Positions 23,363 to 32,857 of a DNA stretch of 57,821 nucleotides are shown here, piece by piece (positions within the stretch are counted from its first letter, which is position 1; each line of letters starts with the position of its first letter). A program made the translations under genes and the position numbers. The stretch is from Streptomyces roseochromogenus subsp. oscitans DS 12.976 (GTDB lineage Bacteria; Actinomycetota; Actinomycetes; Streptomycetales; Streptomycetaceae). The notes under the pieces are model-generated. The model saw nothing but the letters and a program-made list of their open reading frames with translations. It was not told the DNA's origin and did no database searches. The stretch spans positions 6,208,489 through 6,266,309 of the forward strand of contig NZ_CM002285.1 in NCBI RefSeq assembly GCF_000497445.1, given 5' to 3'.

Positions 23363-23905
23363 GTGGACAACGGAAGTACTACGGTGGTCGGCCGACTCGC
23401 CCTGGGAATCACCCTGTTGGCGTTCGGCCTCGGCACGACAGGCGTGATCCACGGTGTGGCCGCCTCCGACGCCGTGTCAGTGGCCCACTATGTGGGTGGA
23501 GTTGCTCTGTTCCTGGTCGGCCTGCTGGCCTTCCGTGGCGGCGACGGCGTTTCCGGTACGGGCTTCGCGGCCCTCGGCGCGCTGTGGTTCACCTGGGCGG
23601 TCGGCGGTCATTCCTCCGCCAACGCAGCCGGACTCTTCCTGCTCCTCTTCGCCCTCGTGGCGCTCACCCTGACGCTCGCCGGCGGGGACAGCCTGGGTCA
23701 GGTCATGCACGGGCTGCTGTTCCTGGCGATGCTGGTGCTGGCCGTCGCGGCCTTCGCCGACAGTTCGTCCCTGTCCAAGGTCGGGGGCTGGGTCGCGGCG
23801 GTGTCCGGAGCGGTGGCCTGGTACGCGGCGACTGCGTCGCTGGCTCACTGGCCCACTGCTCTTCCCGGGCGTGCCGCCCGCCGGGGGGTGACGGCCACCG
23901 GCTGA
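23363..23905 (+). CDS. Six-helix membrane protein, GPR1/FUN34/YaaH-like
   Basis: The 180-residue protein consists almost entirely of six hydrophobic helices of about 20 residues, with small conserved glycines (LLAFGLGTTGVIHG, ALGALWFTWAVGG). This matches the acetate/succinate transporter-like GPR1/FUN34/YaaH fold. The GTG start at 23363 has AGGGAG eight bases upstream. It stands alone between the stress gene and glmS, followed by a strong terminator. Substrate unknown. Confidence 0.65.
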   Translation: MDNGSTTVVGRLALGITLLAFGLGTTGVIHGVAASDAVSVAHYVGGVALFLVGLLAFRGGDGVSGTGFAALGALWFTWAVGGHSSANAAGLFLLLFALVALTLTLAGGDSLGQVMHGLLFLAMLVLAVAAFADSSSLSKVGGWVAAVSGAVAWYAATASLAHWPTALPGRAARRGVTATG

Positions 23906-23919
23906 TACGCAGCGGCACG

Positions 23920-23963
23920 GAACGGCCCCCCGCGTGCATGGTGGCACACGTGGGGGGCCGTTC
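23920..23963. terminator. Terminator between the membrane protein gene and glmS
   Basis: GAACGGCCCCCC pairs with GGGGGGCCGTTC, extended by CGTG pairing, and TTCTGTTGTCTTG follows on the plus strand. It serves convergent genes. Confidence 0.8.
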
Positions 23964-24051
23964 TGTTGTCTTGCCTGTGCAGCGCCGTCGTGGTTTCTTG
24001 CGCCCACGCGGCGGCAGCCGCACATTGATACAGCCCCGCGCCCCTGGGGGA

Positions 24052-25869
24052 CTACTCCACCGTCACCGACTTGGCGAGGTTCCTGGGCTTGTCGATGTCC
24101 CTGCCCAGGGCCTTTGCCGTGTGGTACGCCAGGAGCTGGAGCGGGATGCCCATCAGGATGGGGTCCAGTTCGTCCTCGTTCTTCGGGACGACGATCGTCT
24201 GGTCCGCCTTGTCCTGGTGCTGGTGGGCCACCGCGAGGATCTTGCCGCTGCGGGCCTTGATCTCCTCCAGGGCCGCGCGGTTCTTCTCCAGGAGGTCGTC
24301 GTCGGGGACGATCGCCACCGTGGGCAGGGCCGGCTCGATCAGGGCCAGCGGGCCGTGCTTCAGCTCGGAGGCGGGGTAGGCCTCGGCGTGGATGTAGGAG
24401 ACCTCCTTGAGCTTCAGGGAGGCCTCGCGGGCCACCGGATAGCCCCGGACGCGGCCGATGAAGAGCATCGAGCGGGCGTCGGCGTACAGCTCGGCCAGCT
24501 CCTTGATCTTCTCCTCCTGCTTGAGGATCTCGGTGATCTGCTCCGGCAGCTTGCGCAGACCCTCGATGATCCGCTTGCCGTCGCGGACCGAGAGGTCACG
24601 GGTGCGGCCGAGGTGGAGGGCGAGGAGGGCGAAGGCCACGGTCATGTTCGTGAAGCACTTCGTCGAGACCACGCAGACCTCGGGACCCGCGTGGACGTAG
24701 ATCCCGGCGTCCGCCTCGCGCGCGATCGCCGAGCCGACGACGTTGACGACGCCGAAGACCTTGGCGCCCTTGCGCTTGAGCTCCTGCACGGCGGCGAGGA
24801 CGTCGTACGTCTCACCGGACTGGGAGACGGCGACGTAGAGGGTGTCGGGGTCCACGACCGCGTTGCGGTAGCGGAACTCGGAGGCCGGCTCGGCGTCTGC
24901 CGGGATCCGGGCCAGCTCCTCGATCATCTGGGCGCCGATCATGCCCGCGTGGTACGAGGTGCCGCAGCCGAGGATCTTCACGCGGCGGATCTGCCGGGCC
25001 TCACGGGCGTCCAGGTTGAGGCCGCCGAGGTGCACGGTGGAGAAGCGGTCGTCGATACGGCCGCGCAGCACGCGGTCCACGGCGTCGGCCTGCTCGAAGA
25101 TCTCCTTGTGCATATAGGTGTCGTGGCCGCCCATGTCGTACGACTCGGCCTCCCACTCCACGGTCGTGGGCTCGGCGGTGGTGCGCGTGCCCTCGGTGGT
25201 GTAGGTGCGGAAGTCGTCGGCCTTGAGGGTGGCCATCTCGCCGTCGTCCAGAGTCACTATCTGGCGGGTGTGCATGACGAGGGCGGCGATGTCGGAGGCG
25301 ACGAACATCTCCTTCTCGCCGATGCCGAGGACGACCGGGGAGCCGTTGCGGGCCACCACGATCCGGTCGGGGAAGTCGGCGTGCAGCACGGCGATGCCGT
25401 ACGTGCCCTCGATCACCCGGACCGCCTGGCGGACCTTGTCCTCCAGCTTCTCGGCCGTGGAGCGGGCGATGAGGTGGGTGAGCACCTCGGTGTCGGTCTC
25501 GGAGAGGAACTCGACGCCGTCCGCCTCCAGCTTGCGGCGCAGGTCGGCGGCGTTGTCGATGATGCCGTTGTGCACGACGGCGACCTTGCTGTCGGCCGAC
25601 ATGTGCGGGTGGGCGTTGACGTCGGAGGGGGCGCCGTGGGTGGCCCAGCGGGTGTGGGCGATACCGGTGGTGCCCTTGAAGCGCGCCGGGACCTTGACCT
25701 CCAGGTCGCGCACCCGGCCCTTGGCCTTGACCATCTTCAGACCGGGCGCCTTCGGGGAGGTGACGACGATGCCCGCGGAGTCGTAGCCGCGGTACTCCAG
25801 CCGCTGCAGGCCCTCCAGGAGGAGAGGGGCGACGTCACGCTTCCCGATGTATCCGACAATTCCGCACAT
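24052..25869 (-). CDS. glmS: Glutamine--fructose-6-phosphate aminotransferase (isomerising)
   Basis: The 605-residue enzyme makes glucosamine-6-phosphate from fructose-6-phosphate and glutamine, the first step to UDP-GlcNAc and peptidoglycan. The N-terminal glutaminase domain begins with the nucleophile Cys2 (MCGIVGYIGKRDVAPLLLEG) and YRGYDSAG. Two SIS domains follow (CGTSYHAGM and SQSGETYDV, then FIGRVRGYPVAREASLKLKE), and the end is NLAKSVTVE, the conserved terminus contributing to the active site. Streptomyces often have two glmS copies; this one sits in the adpA-des region. Confidence 0.97.
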   Translation of the reverse strand: MCGIVGYIGKRDVAPLLLEGLQRLEYRGYDSAGIVVTSPKAPGLKMVKAKGRVRDLEVKVPARFKGTTGIAHTRWATHGAPSDVNAHPHMSADSKVAVVHNGIIDNAADLRRKLEADGVEFLSETDTEVLTHLIARSTAEKLEDKVRQAVRVIEGTYGIAVLHADFPDRIVVARNGSPVVLGIGEKEMFVASDIAALVMHTRQIVTLDDGEMATLKADDFRTYTTEGTRTTAEPTTVEWEAESYDMGGHDTYMHKEIFEQADAVDRVLRGRIDDRFSTVHLGGLNLDAREARQIRRVKILGCGTSYHAGMIGAQMIEELARIPADAEPASEFRYRNAVVDPDTLYVAVSQSGETYDVLAAVQELKRKGAKVFGVVNVVGSAIAREADAGIYVHAGPEVCVVSTKCFTNMTVAFALLALHLGRTRDLSVRDGKRIIEGLRKLPEQITEILKQEEKIKELAELYADARSMLFIGRVRGYPVAREASLKLKEVSYIHAEAYPASELKHGPLALIEPALPTVAIVPDDDLLEKNRAALEEIKARSGKILAVAHQHQDKADQTIVVPKNEDELDPILMGIPLQLLAYHTAKALGRDIDKPRNLAKSVTVE

Positions 25870-25888
25870 ATATAGGTATTCCGTATTT

Positions 25889-26182
25889 CTAGCCGTAGAC
25901 GATGCGGCGCAGCTGCCTGAGCGTCAGCTCCGGCGGTGCCACCGCGCGGTATTTCAGATCCGCCCCGATCCGTTCGAAGATCTCCGCGTTCACCAGACCC
26001 TGGGTCTGGAGCTCGCGGTGGCGGCGACGGACGTAGTCCTCCGTCGGCTCGTCGAAGAAGGCGAGCACGTCCTGGACCACCCGCAGCGCCTCGCCCCGGT
26101 TCAGAGGCGTGGACCGCGTCAGATGATCAACGAGTTCGTCGTGCACCCGGTAGATCCTGGGGTACCGGCGCCGGATTCGCAA
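25889..26182 (-). CDS. Conserved small protein upstream of glmS
   Basis: The 97-residue basic protein (IYRVHDELVDHLTRSTPLNR, then EALRVVQDVLAFFDEPTEDY and QLRRIVYG) is mainly helical with no signal peptide. It starts at a TTG (26182) or, less likely, the GTG at 26146; AGGA lies upstream of both. It ends 19 bases before glmS, suggesting one transcript. I recall similar proteins at this position in other Streptomyces but know no function. Confidence 0.65.
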   Translation of the reverse strand: MRIRRRYPRIYRVHDELVDHLTRSTPLNRGEALRVVQDVLAFFDEPTEDYVRRRHRELQTQGLVNAEIFERIGADLKYRAVAPPELTLRQLRRIVYG

Positions 26183-26308
26183 GAATCCTGCCCGATATCG
26201 GGCAGTGGGTCATGGATCGGCCTGTTGTCGGGCTGGTGGATCTCTGTTCGCCGGCTGTCCATCCTGTGTCCTGCGTCTCGTTGGAGATGTGGACCATTTT
26301 CAGGCGCC

Positions 26309-27889
26309 ATGGACATTCCTCGTATGGGAGTACCCGAGAAGCTGGCCGAGCGCATGAGCATGGCCGAGCAGCATGAGTACCTGCGCGCCAGATTCTCGCG
26401 GCGCACCATGATCAGAGGCGGTGCCGTCACACTGGGCGCCGTCGTGGGTGGCGCGTTCGTGCCGGGTGCCACCGCCCAGGCCGCCGTGCCGACGCAGGCC
26501 ACCGCCCCCGCCGCCGAGACGGTCGACGGCGCCCTCGTCGCCCCCTTCGGCCGCCACCTCGCCTACGGCAACGACCCGCGCACGGAGATGACCGTCTCCT
26601 GGCAGGTCCCGGTCGCCGTGAAAAACCCGTTCATCCGCATCGGGGCCCACCCCTGGGACCTCTCCCGCAAGATAGAGGCCGAGGTCCGCAGCCTCTACAC
26701 CCCGGCCGGCGTCGGCGCGAGCGGCGACCACACGCAGTACTATCTGCACGCCCAGCTCACCCACCTGCGCCCGGGCAGGACCTACTACTACGGCGTCGGC
26801 CACGAGGGCTTCGACCCGGCCGAGCGGCACCTGCTGGGTACCCTCGGCACCTTCACCACCGCCCCCGCGCACAAGGCGCCGTTCACCTTCACCGCCTTCG
26901 GTGACGAGGGCGTCGGCTACCACGGCCTGGCCAACAACGCCCTGATCCTCGGCCAGAACCCGGCCTTCCACCTGCACGCCGGTGACATCGCCTAGGGCGA
27001 CCCGTCCGGCCAGGGCAAGTCCACGGACACCGGGTTCGACTCGCGCACCTGGGACCAGTTCCTGTACCAGACCGAGTCGGTCGCCAAGCAGGTCCCCTGG
27101 ATGGTCTCGTACGGCAACCACGACATGGAGGCCTGGTACTCGCCCAACGGCTACGGCGGCGAGGAGGCCCGCTGGACCCTCCCGGACAACGGCCCGGACG
27201 CGAAGAACCTGCCCGGCGTCTACTCCTTCGTCCACGGCAACACCGCGGTCATCTCGCTGGACCCAAACGACATTTCCTTCGAAATCCCGGCGAACCTGGG
27301 CATATCTGGCGGAACCCAGACCAAGTGGTTCGAGGCTCAGCTGAAGAAGTTCCGGGCCTGCGACGACATCGACTTCATCGTCGTGTTCTTCCACCACTGC
27401 GCGTACTGCACGTCCACGGCGCACGCCTCGGAGGGGGGCGTGCGCCAGGAGTGGGTGCCGCTGTTCGAGAAGTACCAGGTGGACCTGGTCATCAACGGCC
27501 ACAACCACCAGTACGAGCGCACCGACGTCATCAAGGCCGGTGCCGTCACCAAGAAGCTCCCGATCGGCGGTACCGCCTACCCCGAGACCGAGGGCGTGGT
27601 CTACGTCACCGCCGGCGCGGCGGGCCGCAGCCTGTACGCGTTCAGCGCCCCCGACTCCTACGAGGGCCACGAGCACGAGGTCGACTCGGTGACGTCCTTC
27701 ATCAACACCAAGGACGGCAAGGTCAACGAGACCGTCACCTGGTCCCGGGTGCGCTACCTCAACTACTCCTTCCTGCGCGTGGACGTCACCCCCGCGCCGA
27801 AGGGCCGGCAGACCACGCTGACGGTGTCGGGCATCGCCGAGACCGGCGACCGCATCGACCACTTCACGGTGTCCCGCACGGCGAAGTAG
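26309..27889 (+). pseudogene. Tat-exported purple-acid-type metallophosphoesterase, interrupted by an in-frame TAG
   Basis: The 527-codon frame begins with a twin-arginine signal (RFSRRTMIRGGAVTLGAVVG, then AFVPGATAQAA), a fibronectin-like purple-acid-phosphatase N-domain and a calcineurin-like catalytic domain. The metal motifs are FGDEGVGYHG, GDIA-stop, GNHDME, VFFHHCAY and GHNHQYER. A TAG at 26993-26995 (codon 229) replaces the tyrosine of the GDxxY motif, the iron-ligand residue. The frame then continues undisturbed for 298 codons. The 228-residue product would lack the active site. A single base change from TAC or TAT would restore it, so this is either a recent nonsense mutation or a sequence error. 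Confidence 0.85.
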
Positions 27890-27916
27890 GTTCCTGGGCC
27901 GGACTGCGGGCGGTCC

Positions 27917-28789
27917 TCACATCCGCTTGAGGACCGCCTGCTTGGCCAGCGTGAATTCTTCCTCCGTCAGGACCCCGTCCCGGTGCAGTTCGCCCAGCTC
28001 GCGCAGGCGGCGCAGCAGGGCGTCGTGGTCGTCCCCGGCCGGCGCCTTGTCGAGCACCGGCGGCTCCTTCGGCGCGTGCGCCTCCGCTGCGGCCGGATGC
28101 GGCAGCCGCGCCTGTACGGCCGCGGCCACCAGCGCCATCAGCGGGTCCCTCTTGAAGCCCCACAGCTCGACGGCGTTCGGGTCGTACTTGGGCGGCGCCG
28201 TGACCGGGGCGCCGCTCACCAGGAACCGCAGATGGCCGTTCTCCAGTCCCGCCGCGGGCTGCCACGCCACGCCGACGACGTCCGCGAGGGGGATCGTACG
28301 GGGGCCGCCGGCGGACTTGGCGTCCTCGGTCTTCCAGTTCCACTCCAGCCTCACCCGCTCCCCGTCGAAGCCCGCCGTGCCGTCCCCGGCGGAGGCGGAC
28401 ACCGGCAGTGCGGGCCCCGGCAGCAGATACTCGGTGACCGGCTCCGGGGAAACCCCGTCCAGCAGCAGCGCGTTGCGCACCTCGTCCGCGAAGTACTCGG
28501 CGACGCCGTACCGGTCGGACTCCACCGTCAGCTGATAGGGATCGTTCGGCTCGGCGAGCCGGCCGCCGGTGGCCTGCGTCAGCGGATCGGCGCCGTCGCG
28601 CAGCCGCAGCCTCAGCCGCCCCGACTTCCGCCCCTGCTCGAAGGAGACACCGGCCAACGCCCCCAGCGGTACGACGAGTTCGCCCAGCTCCCGGCGGAGC
28701 AGGCTCACGTTCTTGTCCCGTCCCGGGGTGAGCCGCAGGGCGTCGCCGTCGAAGGCCCAGGTGCCGTCCTTCTGGATGATTTCCGCCAT
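27917..28789 (-). CDS. DUF4429 protein with C-terminal SHOCT domain
   Basis: The 290-residue cytosolic protein contains two DUF4429-like PH-type beta domains (residues about 5-110 and 135-235; WAFDGDALRLTPGR and GFDGERVRLEWNWK begin them). It ends with a SHOCT oligomerisation motif (LLRRLRELGELHRDGVLTEE and EFTLAKQAVLKRM). SHOCT tails are usually linkers for multimerisation. It converges on the phosphatase gene and is divergent from the hexosaminidase gene. No enzymatic role is known. Confidence 0.85.
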   Translation of the reverse strand: MAEIIQKDGTWAFDGDALRLTPGRDKNVSLLRRELGELVVPLGALAGVSFEQGRKSGRLRLRLRDGADPLTQATGGRLAEPNDPYQLTVESDRYGVAEYFADEVRNALLLDGVSPEPVTEYLLPGPALPVSASAGDGTAGFDGERVRLEWNWKTEDAKSAGGPRTIPLADVVGVAWQPAAGLENGHLRFLVSGAPVTAPPKYDPNAVELWGFKRDPLMALVAAAVQARLPHPAAAEAHAPKEPPVLDKAPAGDDHDALLRRLRELGELHRDGVLTEEEFTLAKQAVLKRM

Positions 28790-28900
28790 GGAGGGATTGT
28801 TTCACCGGATCTGCGGGACAGTGGTCTCGACCATGTCTGACGAACATGTCTGACGAACGACCACGTCCGACGGTCACACCCCCATCTGAAGGGAGCGCAT

Positions 28901-30502
28901 GTGAGACGCAACCACAGCACGACTCCCCGGACACCTGGCATCCTCGGTTCCCTGCTGCTCGTCGCGGCGGCCGGGGTCTTCACCCTGGGCGCCGCCCCGG
29001 CCGCCAGAGCCGCCGCCCCGGCCCCCCTCGGCCAGGTGGTCCCGGCGCCGGCCTCGGTCGCACCGGGCGGCGCCCCGTACCGCATCACCCGCGGGACCGG
29101 CGTCCGCGTCGACGACTCCGCCGAGGTCCGCCGCATCGGCAGCTATCTCACCGGTGTCCTGCGGCCCTCCACCGGCTATCCGCTGCCGCTCACCGACCAT
29201 GGCAGCGGCGGCATCCGACTCCACCTCGCCCAGGGCGACTTCGGCGCCGAGGGCTACCGGCTGCACAGCGACGCGGCCGGTGTCACCGTCACCGCGAGCG
29301 CCCCCGCCGGCCTCTTCCACGGCGTCCAGACCCTCCGTCAGCTCCTCCCGGCGGCCGTCGAGAAGAGGACCGCCCAGCCCGGCCCCTGGCAGATCGCCGG
29401 CGGCACCATCGAGGACCGTCCCCGTTACTCCTACCGGGGCGCCATGCTGGACGTCTCCCGGCACTTCTTCACCGTCGCCCAGGTCAAGCGGTACATCGAC
29501 CAGCTGGCCCTGTACAAGATCAACGAGCTGCATCTGCACCTCAGCGACGACCAGGGGTGGCGCATCGCCATAGACTCCTGGCCGCGTCTGGCCGACTACG
29601 GCGGCTCGACCGAGGTCGGCGGCGGCAAGGGCGGCTACTACACCAAGGCCGAGTACCGGCAGATCGTCTCCTATGCCGCCTCCCGCTACCTGGAGGTCGT
29701 CCCCGAGATCGACATGCCCGGCCACAGCAACGCGGCCCTCGCCTCCTACGCCCGGCTCAACTGCAACGGCCAGGCACCCTCGCTGTACACCGGCACGGAG
29801 GTCGGCTTCAGCTCGCTGTGCGTGCCGAAGCAGGCGACGTACGACTTCGTGAACGACGTCGTCCGTGAGCTGGCCGCCATCACCCCGGGCCGCTACCTCC
29901 ACATAGGAGGTGACGAGGCCCACTCCACCAGCCACACCGACTACGTGACCTTCATGGACCGCGTGCAGCCCATCGTCGCCAAGTACGGGAAGACGGTCAT
30001 CGGCTGGCACCAGCTCACCGGCGCGCATCCGGCCAAGGGCGCCATCGCCCAGTACTGGGGCCTGGACAGCACCAGCGCGGCCGACAAGGCCCAGGTCGCG
30101 AAGGCCGCGCAGAACGGCACCGGGCTGATCCTGTCCCCGGCCGACCGGATCTACCTCGACATGAAGTACACCAAGGACACCAAGCTGGGCCTGGACTGGG
30201 CGGGCCTGGTCGAGGTGCAGCGGTCGTACGACTGGAATCCGGGCGCCTACCTGCCCGGCGCCCCGGCCGCCGCCATCAGGGGCGTGGAAGCACCCCTGTG
30301 GTCCGAGACCCTGAAGACGAACGCCGACATCGACTACATGGCGTTCCCACGACTCCCGGGCGCGGCCGAGCTGGGCTGGTCCCCGGCGGCCACGCACGAC
30401 TGGGACGCGTACAAGGTGCGGCTGGCCGCGCAGGCCCCGCGCTGGGCGGCCCTCGGGATCGACTATTACAGGTCGCCGCAGGTGCCGTGGCCCGCTTCCT
30501 AG
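28901..30502 (+). CDS. Secreted GH20 beta-N-acetylhexosaminidase
   Basis: The 533-residue protein has a Sec signal (SLLLVAAAGVFTLGAAPAAR), a GH20b alpha/beta domain (residues about 45-160) and a GH20 TIM barrel. The barrel contains DVSRHFF, HLHLSDDQGWR, EIDMPGH and the catalytic Asp-Glu pair in HIGGDEAHS. It should release N-acetylglucosamine or N-acetylgalactosamine from chitin or muropeptide fragments outside the cell, consistent with nearby glmS. The GTG at 28901 follows AAGGGAG. It converges with desD. Confidence 0.93.
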   Translation: MRRNHSTTPRTPGILGSLLLVAAAGVFTLGAAPAARAAAPAPLGQVVPAPASVAPGGAPYRITRGTGVRVDDSAEVRRIGSYLTGVLRPSTGYPLPLTDHGSGGIRLHLAQGDFGAEGYRLHSDAAGVTVTASAPAGLFHGVQTLRQLLPAAVEKRTAQPGPWQIAGGTIEDRPRYSYRGAMLDVSRHFFTVAQVKRYIDQLALYKINELHLHLSDDQGWRIAIDSWPRLADYGGSTEVGGGKGGYYTKAEYRQIVSYAASRYLEVVPEIDMPGHSNAALASYARLNCNGQAPSLYTGTEVGFSSLCVPKQATYDFVNDVVRELAAITPGRYLHIGGDEAHSTSHTDYVTFMDRVQPIVAKYGKTVIGWHQLTGAHPAKGAIAQYWGLDSTSAADKAQVAKAAQNGTGLILSPADRIYLDMKYTKDTKLGLDWAGLVEVQRSYDWNPGAYLPGAPAAAIRGVEAPLWSETLKTNADIDYMAFPRLPGAAELGWSPAATHDWDAYKVRLAAQAPRWAALGIDYYRSPQVPWPAS

Positions 30503-30511
30503 GGTGAAAGG

Positions 30512-30554
30512 CCGACGGGCTCCCCGCAGGACCGTACTGCGGGGAGCCCGTCGG
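30512..30554. terminator. Bidirectional terminator between hexosaminidase and desD
   Basis: An 18-bp perfect stem (CCGACGGGCTCCCCGCAG and its complement) with a seven-base loop lies between the two convergent stops. Confidence 0.9.
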
Positions 30555-30560
30555 TCTGGA

Positions 30561-32330
30561 TCAGAACCCCGCGATGGGATTTTTCAGGGTTCCGACCAGC
30601 TGGAGGGCGCCCGACGGATCCGCCAGGTCCACCATCTGCCGGTTGTCGCGCAGCTGGAGCCGGTTGAGGCAGGACAGTGCGAACTCGGGGGCGAACATGT
30701 CGTACTGCCGGAATTTGTGGGCGAGTTCCGGGTTCGCGTCCTGATACTCGCGGGTGACCTCCGCGACCGTGCGCCAGAAGGCGTCTTCGGCCAGGATCCC
30801 CTCGGTGGCCAGGTGTGCGGCGAGGAAGCGGAAGAAGCAGTCGAAGACGTCCGTGAAGATCGACAGGAGTTTCCTGTCCTCCGGGACGTCGGCACGGATC
30901 CGCGCGACCTCCGGGGGCAGGACCGCGTCCGGGTCCATCACCACGATCTCCTCGGCGATGTCCTTGTAGATCGCGCGCTGGACGGCCCCGTCCTTCAGGG
31001 CCAGGATCACGTTCTCGCCGTGTGGCATGAAGGCGAGGTCGTAGGCGTAGAAGCTGTGCAGGAGGGGCGTGTAGTACGCCCGGAGGTACTGCCGCAGCCA
31101 CTCCGTCGGGGTGAGACCGGACCGCTCGATCAGCGCGCCCGCGAAGGAGGCGCCCTCGTGGTCCACGTGGAGGAGGGAGGCCATGGTGGCGAGGGACTCG
31201 CCCTCCCGCAGGCCCGACACCGGGCTCTCCCGCCACAGCGCGGCCAGCATCTTGCGGTACGGCGAGTAGCGGTCGGTGGCCTGCTCGTACTCCAGGTGCC
31301 GGTAGCCGACGGCCGCCCGCTCCCGGATGATCGTGAGGCCGGTCGACTTCAGCACCGGGTCGTTCTCGATCAGCTGGGCCAGCCAGTCGTTGATCGCCGG
31401 GGTCGCCTCCATGTAGGCGGCCGAAAGACCGCGCATGAAGCCCATGTTGAGGACCGAGAGGGCTGTTTTCACATAGTGCTTGTGCGGGTCGCTGGTGTTG
31501 AAGAAGGTGCGTATCGATTGCTGGGCCAGGTACTCGTCGTCGCCCTCGCCCAGGCAGACCAGATGCCGGCGGGCCACCTCGGCGGCGAAGGTGACGGAGA
31601 GCTTGTTCCACCACTGCCAGGGGTGGACCGGGATGAGGAGATAGTCGGCGGGGGCGAGGCCCTGGTCGGTGAGGGTCGCGTGGAAACGGGTCAGCGTCGG
31701 CTCGCCCAGCTCCTCCCGCAGGAAGGACTCGTACTCGATGCCGACCCCGGCCGTGAACGCCGCCCGCGAGCGGTGCGCGGCCAGCCACACCAGCCGGACG
31801 GGGCTGGCGGTCTCCGGGGCGTACGCGAGGTACTCGTGGATGCCGAAGCCGAGCCGTCCATTGTTCGCCACGAAGCAGGGGTGGCCCTCGGTCATCCCGG
31901 TCTCGATCGCCTGGAAGCCGCCGCCCGCCAGCTCCGCGGAGGTGACGCGGGGCTTGGTGAGCTTGTAGCAGGTGCCGGAGAGGGTGGAGGAGATCTCCTC
32001 CAGATAGACCGGCAGGATCTCGTCGCTCAGGCCCAGAGAGTCCTTCAGCTCGATGAAGAAATCCAGGGAGGAGAGGGGGAGTTCGGCGCCTTCGCGGTGC
32101 CGGGTGAGGGTGTCGGCGTCGATCTGCCAGTGATCCAGGGCGCGGCGGACGGCGGAGAAGCGGTACGCGGTGAGACCGTCGTCGCCGCGCACGACGTACT
32201 GCTCACCCTCCTGCTCCGGCGTGATCAGGCGCTCGTGCGCGAACTCGGCCAGCGCCTTGCGGATGAGCAGACGGTTGGCGGTCGCCCAGCGCTCGGGGGA
32301 CAGATGGGCCACGGCGTCGGCGAGGCTCAT
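30561..32330 (-). CDS. desD: DesD, NIS siderophore synthetase (desferrioxamine)
   Basis: The 589-residue IucA/IucC-type synthetase trimerises and cyclises N-hydroxy-N-succinyl-cadaverine to desferrioxamine E, using ATP to adenylate carboxylates. Family landmarks are GHPCFVANNGRLGFG and PVHPWQWWNKL (nucleotide-binding histidines), KTALSVLNMGFMRGLS, and the FhuF-like C-terminal region. Length matches known DesD. The start overlaps the desC stop as ATGA, so it is the last gene of the des operon. Confidence 0.95.
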   Translation of the reverse strand: MSLADAVAHLSPERWATANRLLIRKALAEFAHERLITPEQEGEQYVVRGDDGLTAYRFSAVRRALDHWQIDADTLTRHREGAELPLSSLDFFIELKDSLGLSDEILPVYLEEISSTLSGTCYKLTKPRVTSAELAGGGFQAIETGMTEGHPCFVANNGRLGFGIHEYLAYAPETASPVRLVWLAAHRSRAAFTAGVGIEYESFLREELGEPTLTRFHATLTDQGLAPADYLLIPVHPWQWWNKLSVTFAAEVARRHLVCLGEGDDEYLAQQSIRTFFNTSDPHKHYVKTALSVLNMGFMRGLSAAYMEATPAINDWLAQLIENDPVLKSTGLTIIRERAAVGYRHLEYEQATDRYSPYRKMLAALWRESPVSGLREGESLATMASLLHVDHEGASFAGALIERSGLTPTEWLRQYLRAYYTPLLHSFYAYDLAFMPHGENVILALKDGAVQRAIYKDIAEEIVVMDPDAVLPPEVARIRADVPEDRKLLSIFTDVFDCFFRFLAAHLATEGILAEDAFWRTVAEVTREYQDANPELAHKFRQYDMFAPEFALSCLNRLQLRDNRQMVDLADPSGALQLVGTLKNPIAGF

Positions 32331-32857
32331 GCGGCCACCCCCGTCGCGGCGGCGAACTGCTCGCGCGTGCAGAAGCTCAGCAGCGCCTTCTTCTCCGGCT
32401 TCCGGATCTCCCGCTCGGGCACGAACCCGACGGCCTCGTTCAAGGCGTGCACGGCTTTGTTGCGCACGTCCGGCTCCACGACGACCCGCAGGGTCGCCGG
32501 ATCCTCGAAGAGACGGGCCATCACGGCGGTGATGACGGACCGGGTGAAGCCGTGCACGGGCGTGTCGGTGGCCGGAGTGAGGAAGTGCATGCCGATGTCA
32601 CCGGGCTGCGCCTCGTACAGGCCGACCAGCTCCCGGTGCGCCGGGTCGTACTTCTCCATGAGGAAGGCGGGCTCGCCGCCCCGCAGCCCGAGCAGCGCGT
32701 GGTGGTGTGCGTCCGCCGCGATCTCCATGTACGCCCGCTCGACGTTCTCCAGCTTCGCGTCCTGCATCATCCAGAAGGACGCCTTGGGATGGGTGACCCA
32801 GGAGTGCAGCAGTTCGGCGTCCTGCAACGGGTCGACGTCACGGAAGGTGAAGGTCAT
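32327..32857 (-). CDS. desC: DesC, N-hydroxycadaverine acyltransferase (GNAT)
   Basis: The 176-residue acyltransferase of the siderophore GNAT (IucB-like) group transfers succinyl or acetyl from CoA onto N-hydroxycadaverine. It shows [46 protein letters not shown] and [20 protein letters not shown], the acetyl-CoA and substrate regions of that group. It overlaps desB and desD by four bases on each side. Confidence 0.94.
   Translation of the reverse strand: MTFTFRDVDPLQDAELLHSWVTHPKASFWMMQDAKLENVERAYMEIAADAHHHALLGLRGGEPAFLMEKYDPAHRELVGLYEAQPGDIGMHFLTPATDTPVHGFTRSVITAVMARLFEDPATLRVVVEPDVRNKAVHALNEAVGFVPEREIRKPEKKALLSFCTREQFAAATGVAA

Noticed and set aside
23263..25875. Long plus-strand frame covering glmS
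   Set aside because: Its composition is that of an antisense shadow of glmS, and it also crosses an unrelated gene and a terminator.
26993..26995. TAG as pyrrolysine or programmed read-through
   Set aside because: The expected residue is the conserved tyrosine and no pyrrolysine machinery is known in Streptomyces; mutation or sequence error is simpler.
26300..27862. Minus-strand 520-codon frame opposite the phosphatase
   Set aside because: Tempting because it is unbroken where the phosphatase has a stop, but it shows no motif while the plus strand has a Tat signal and metal motifs.
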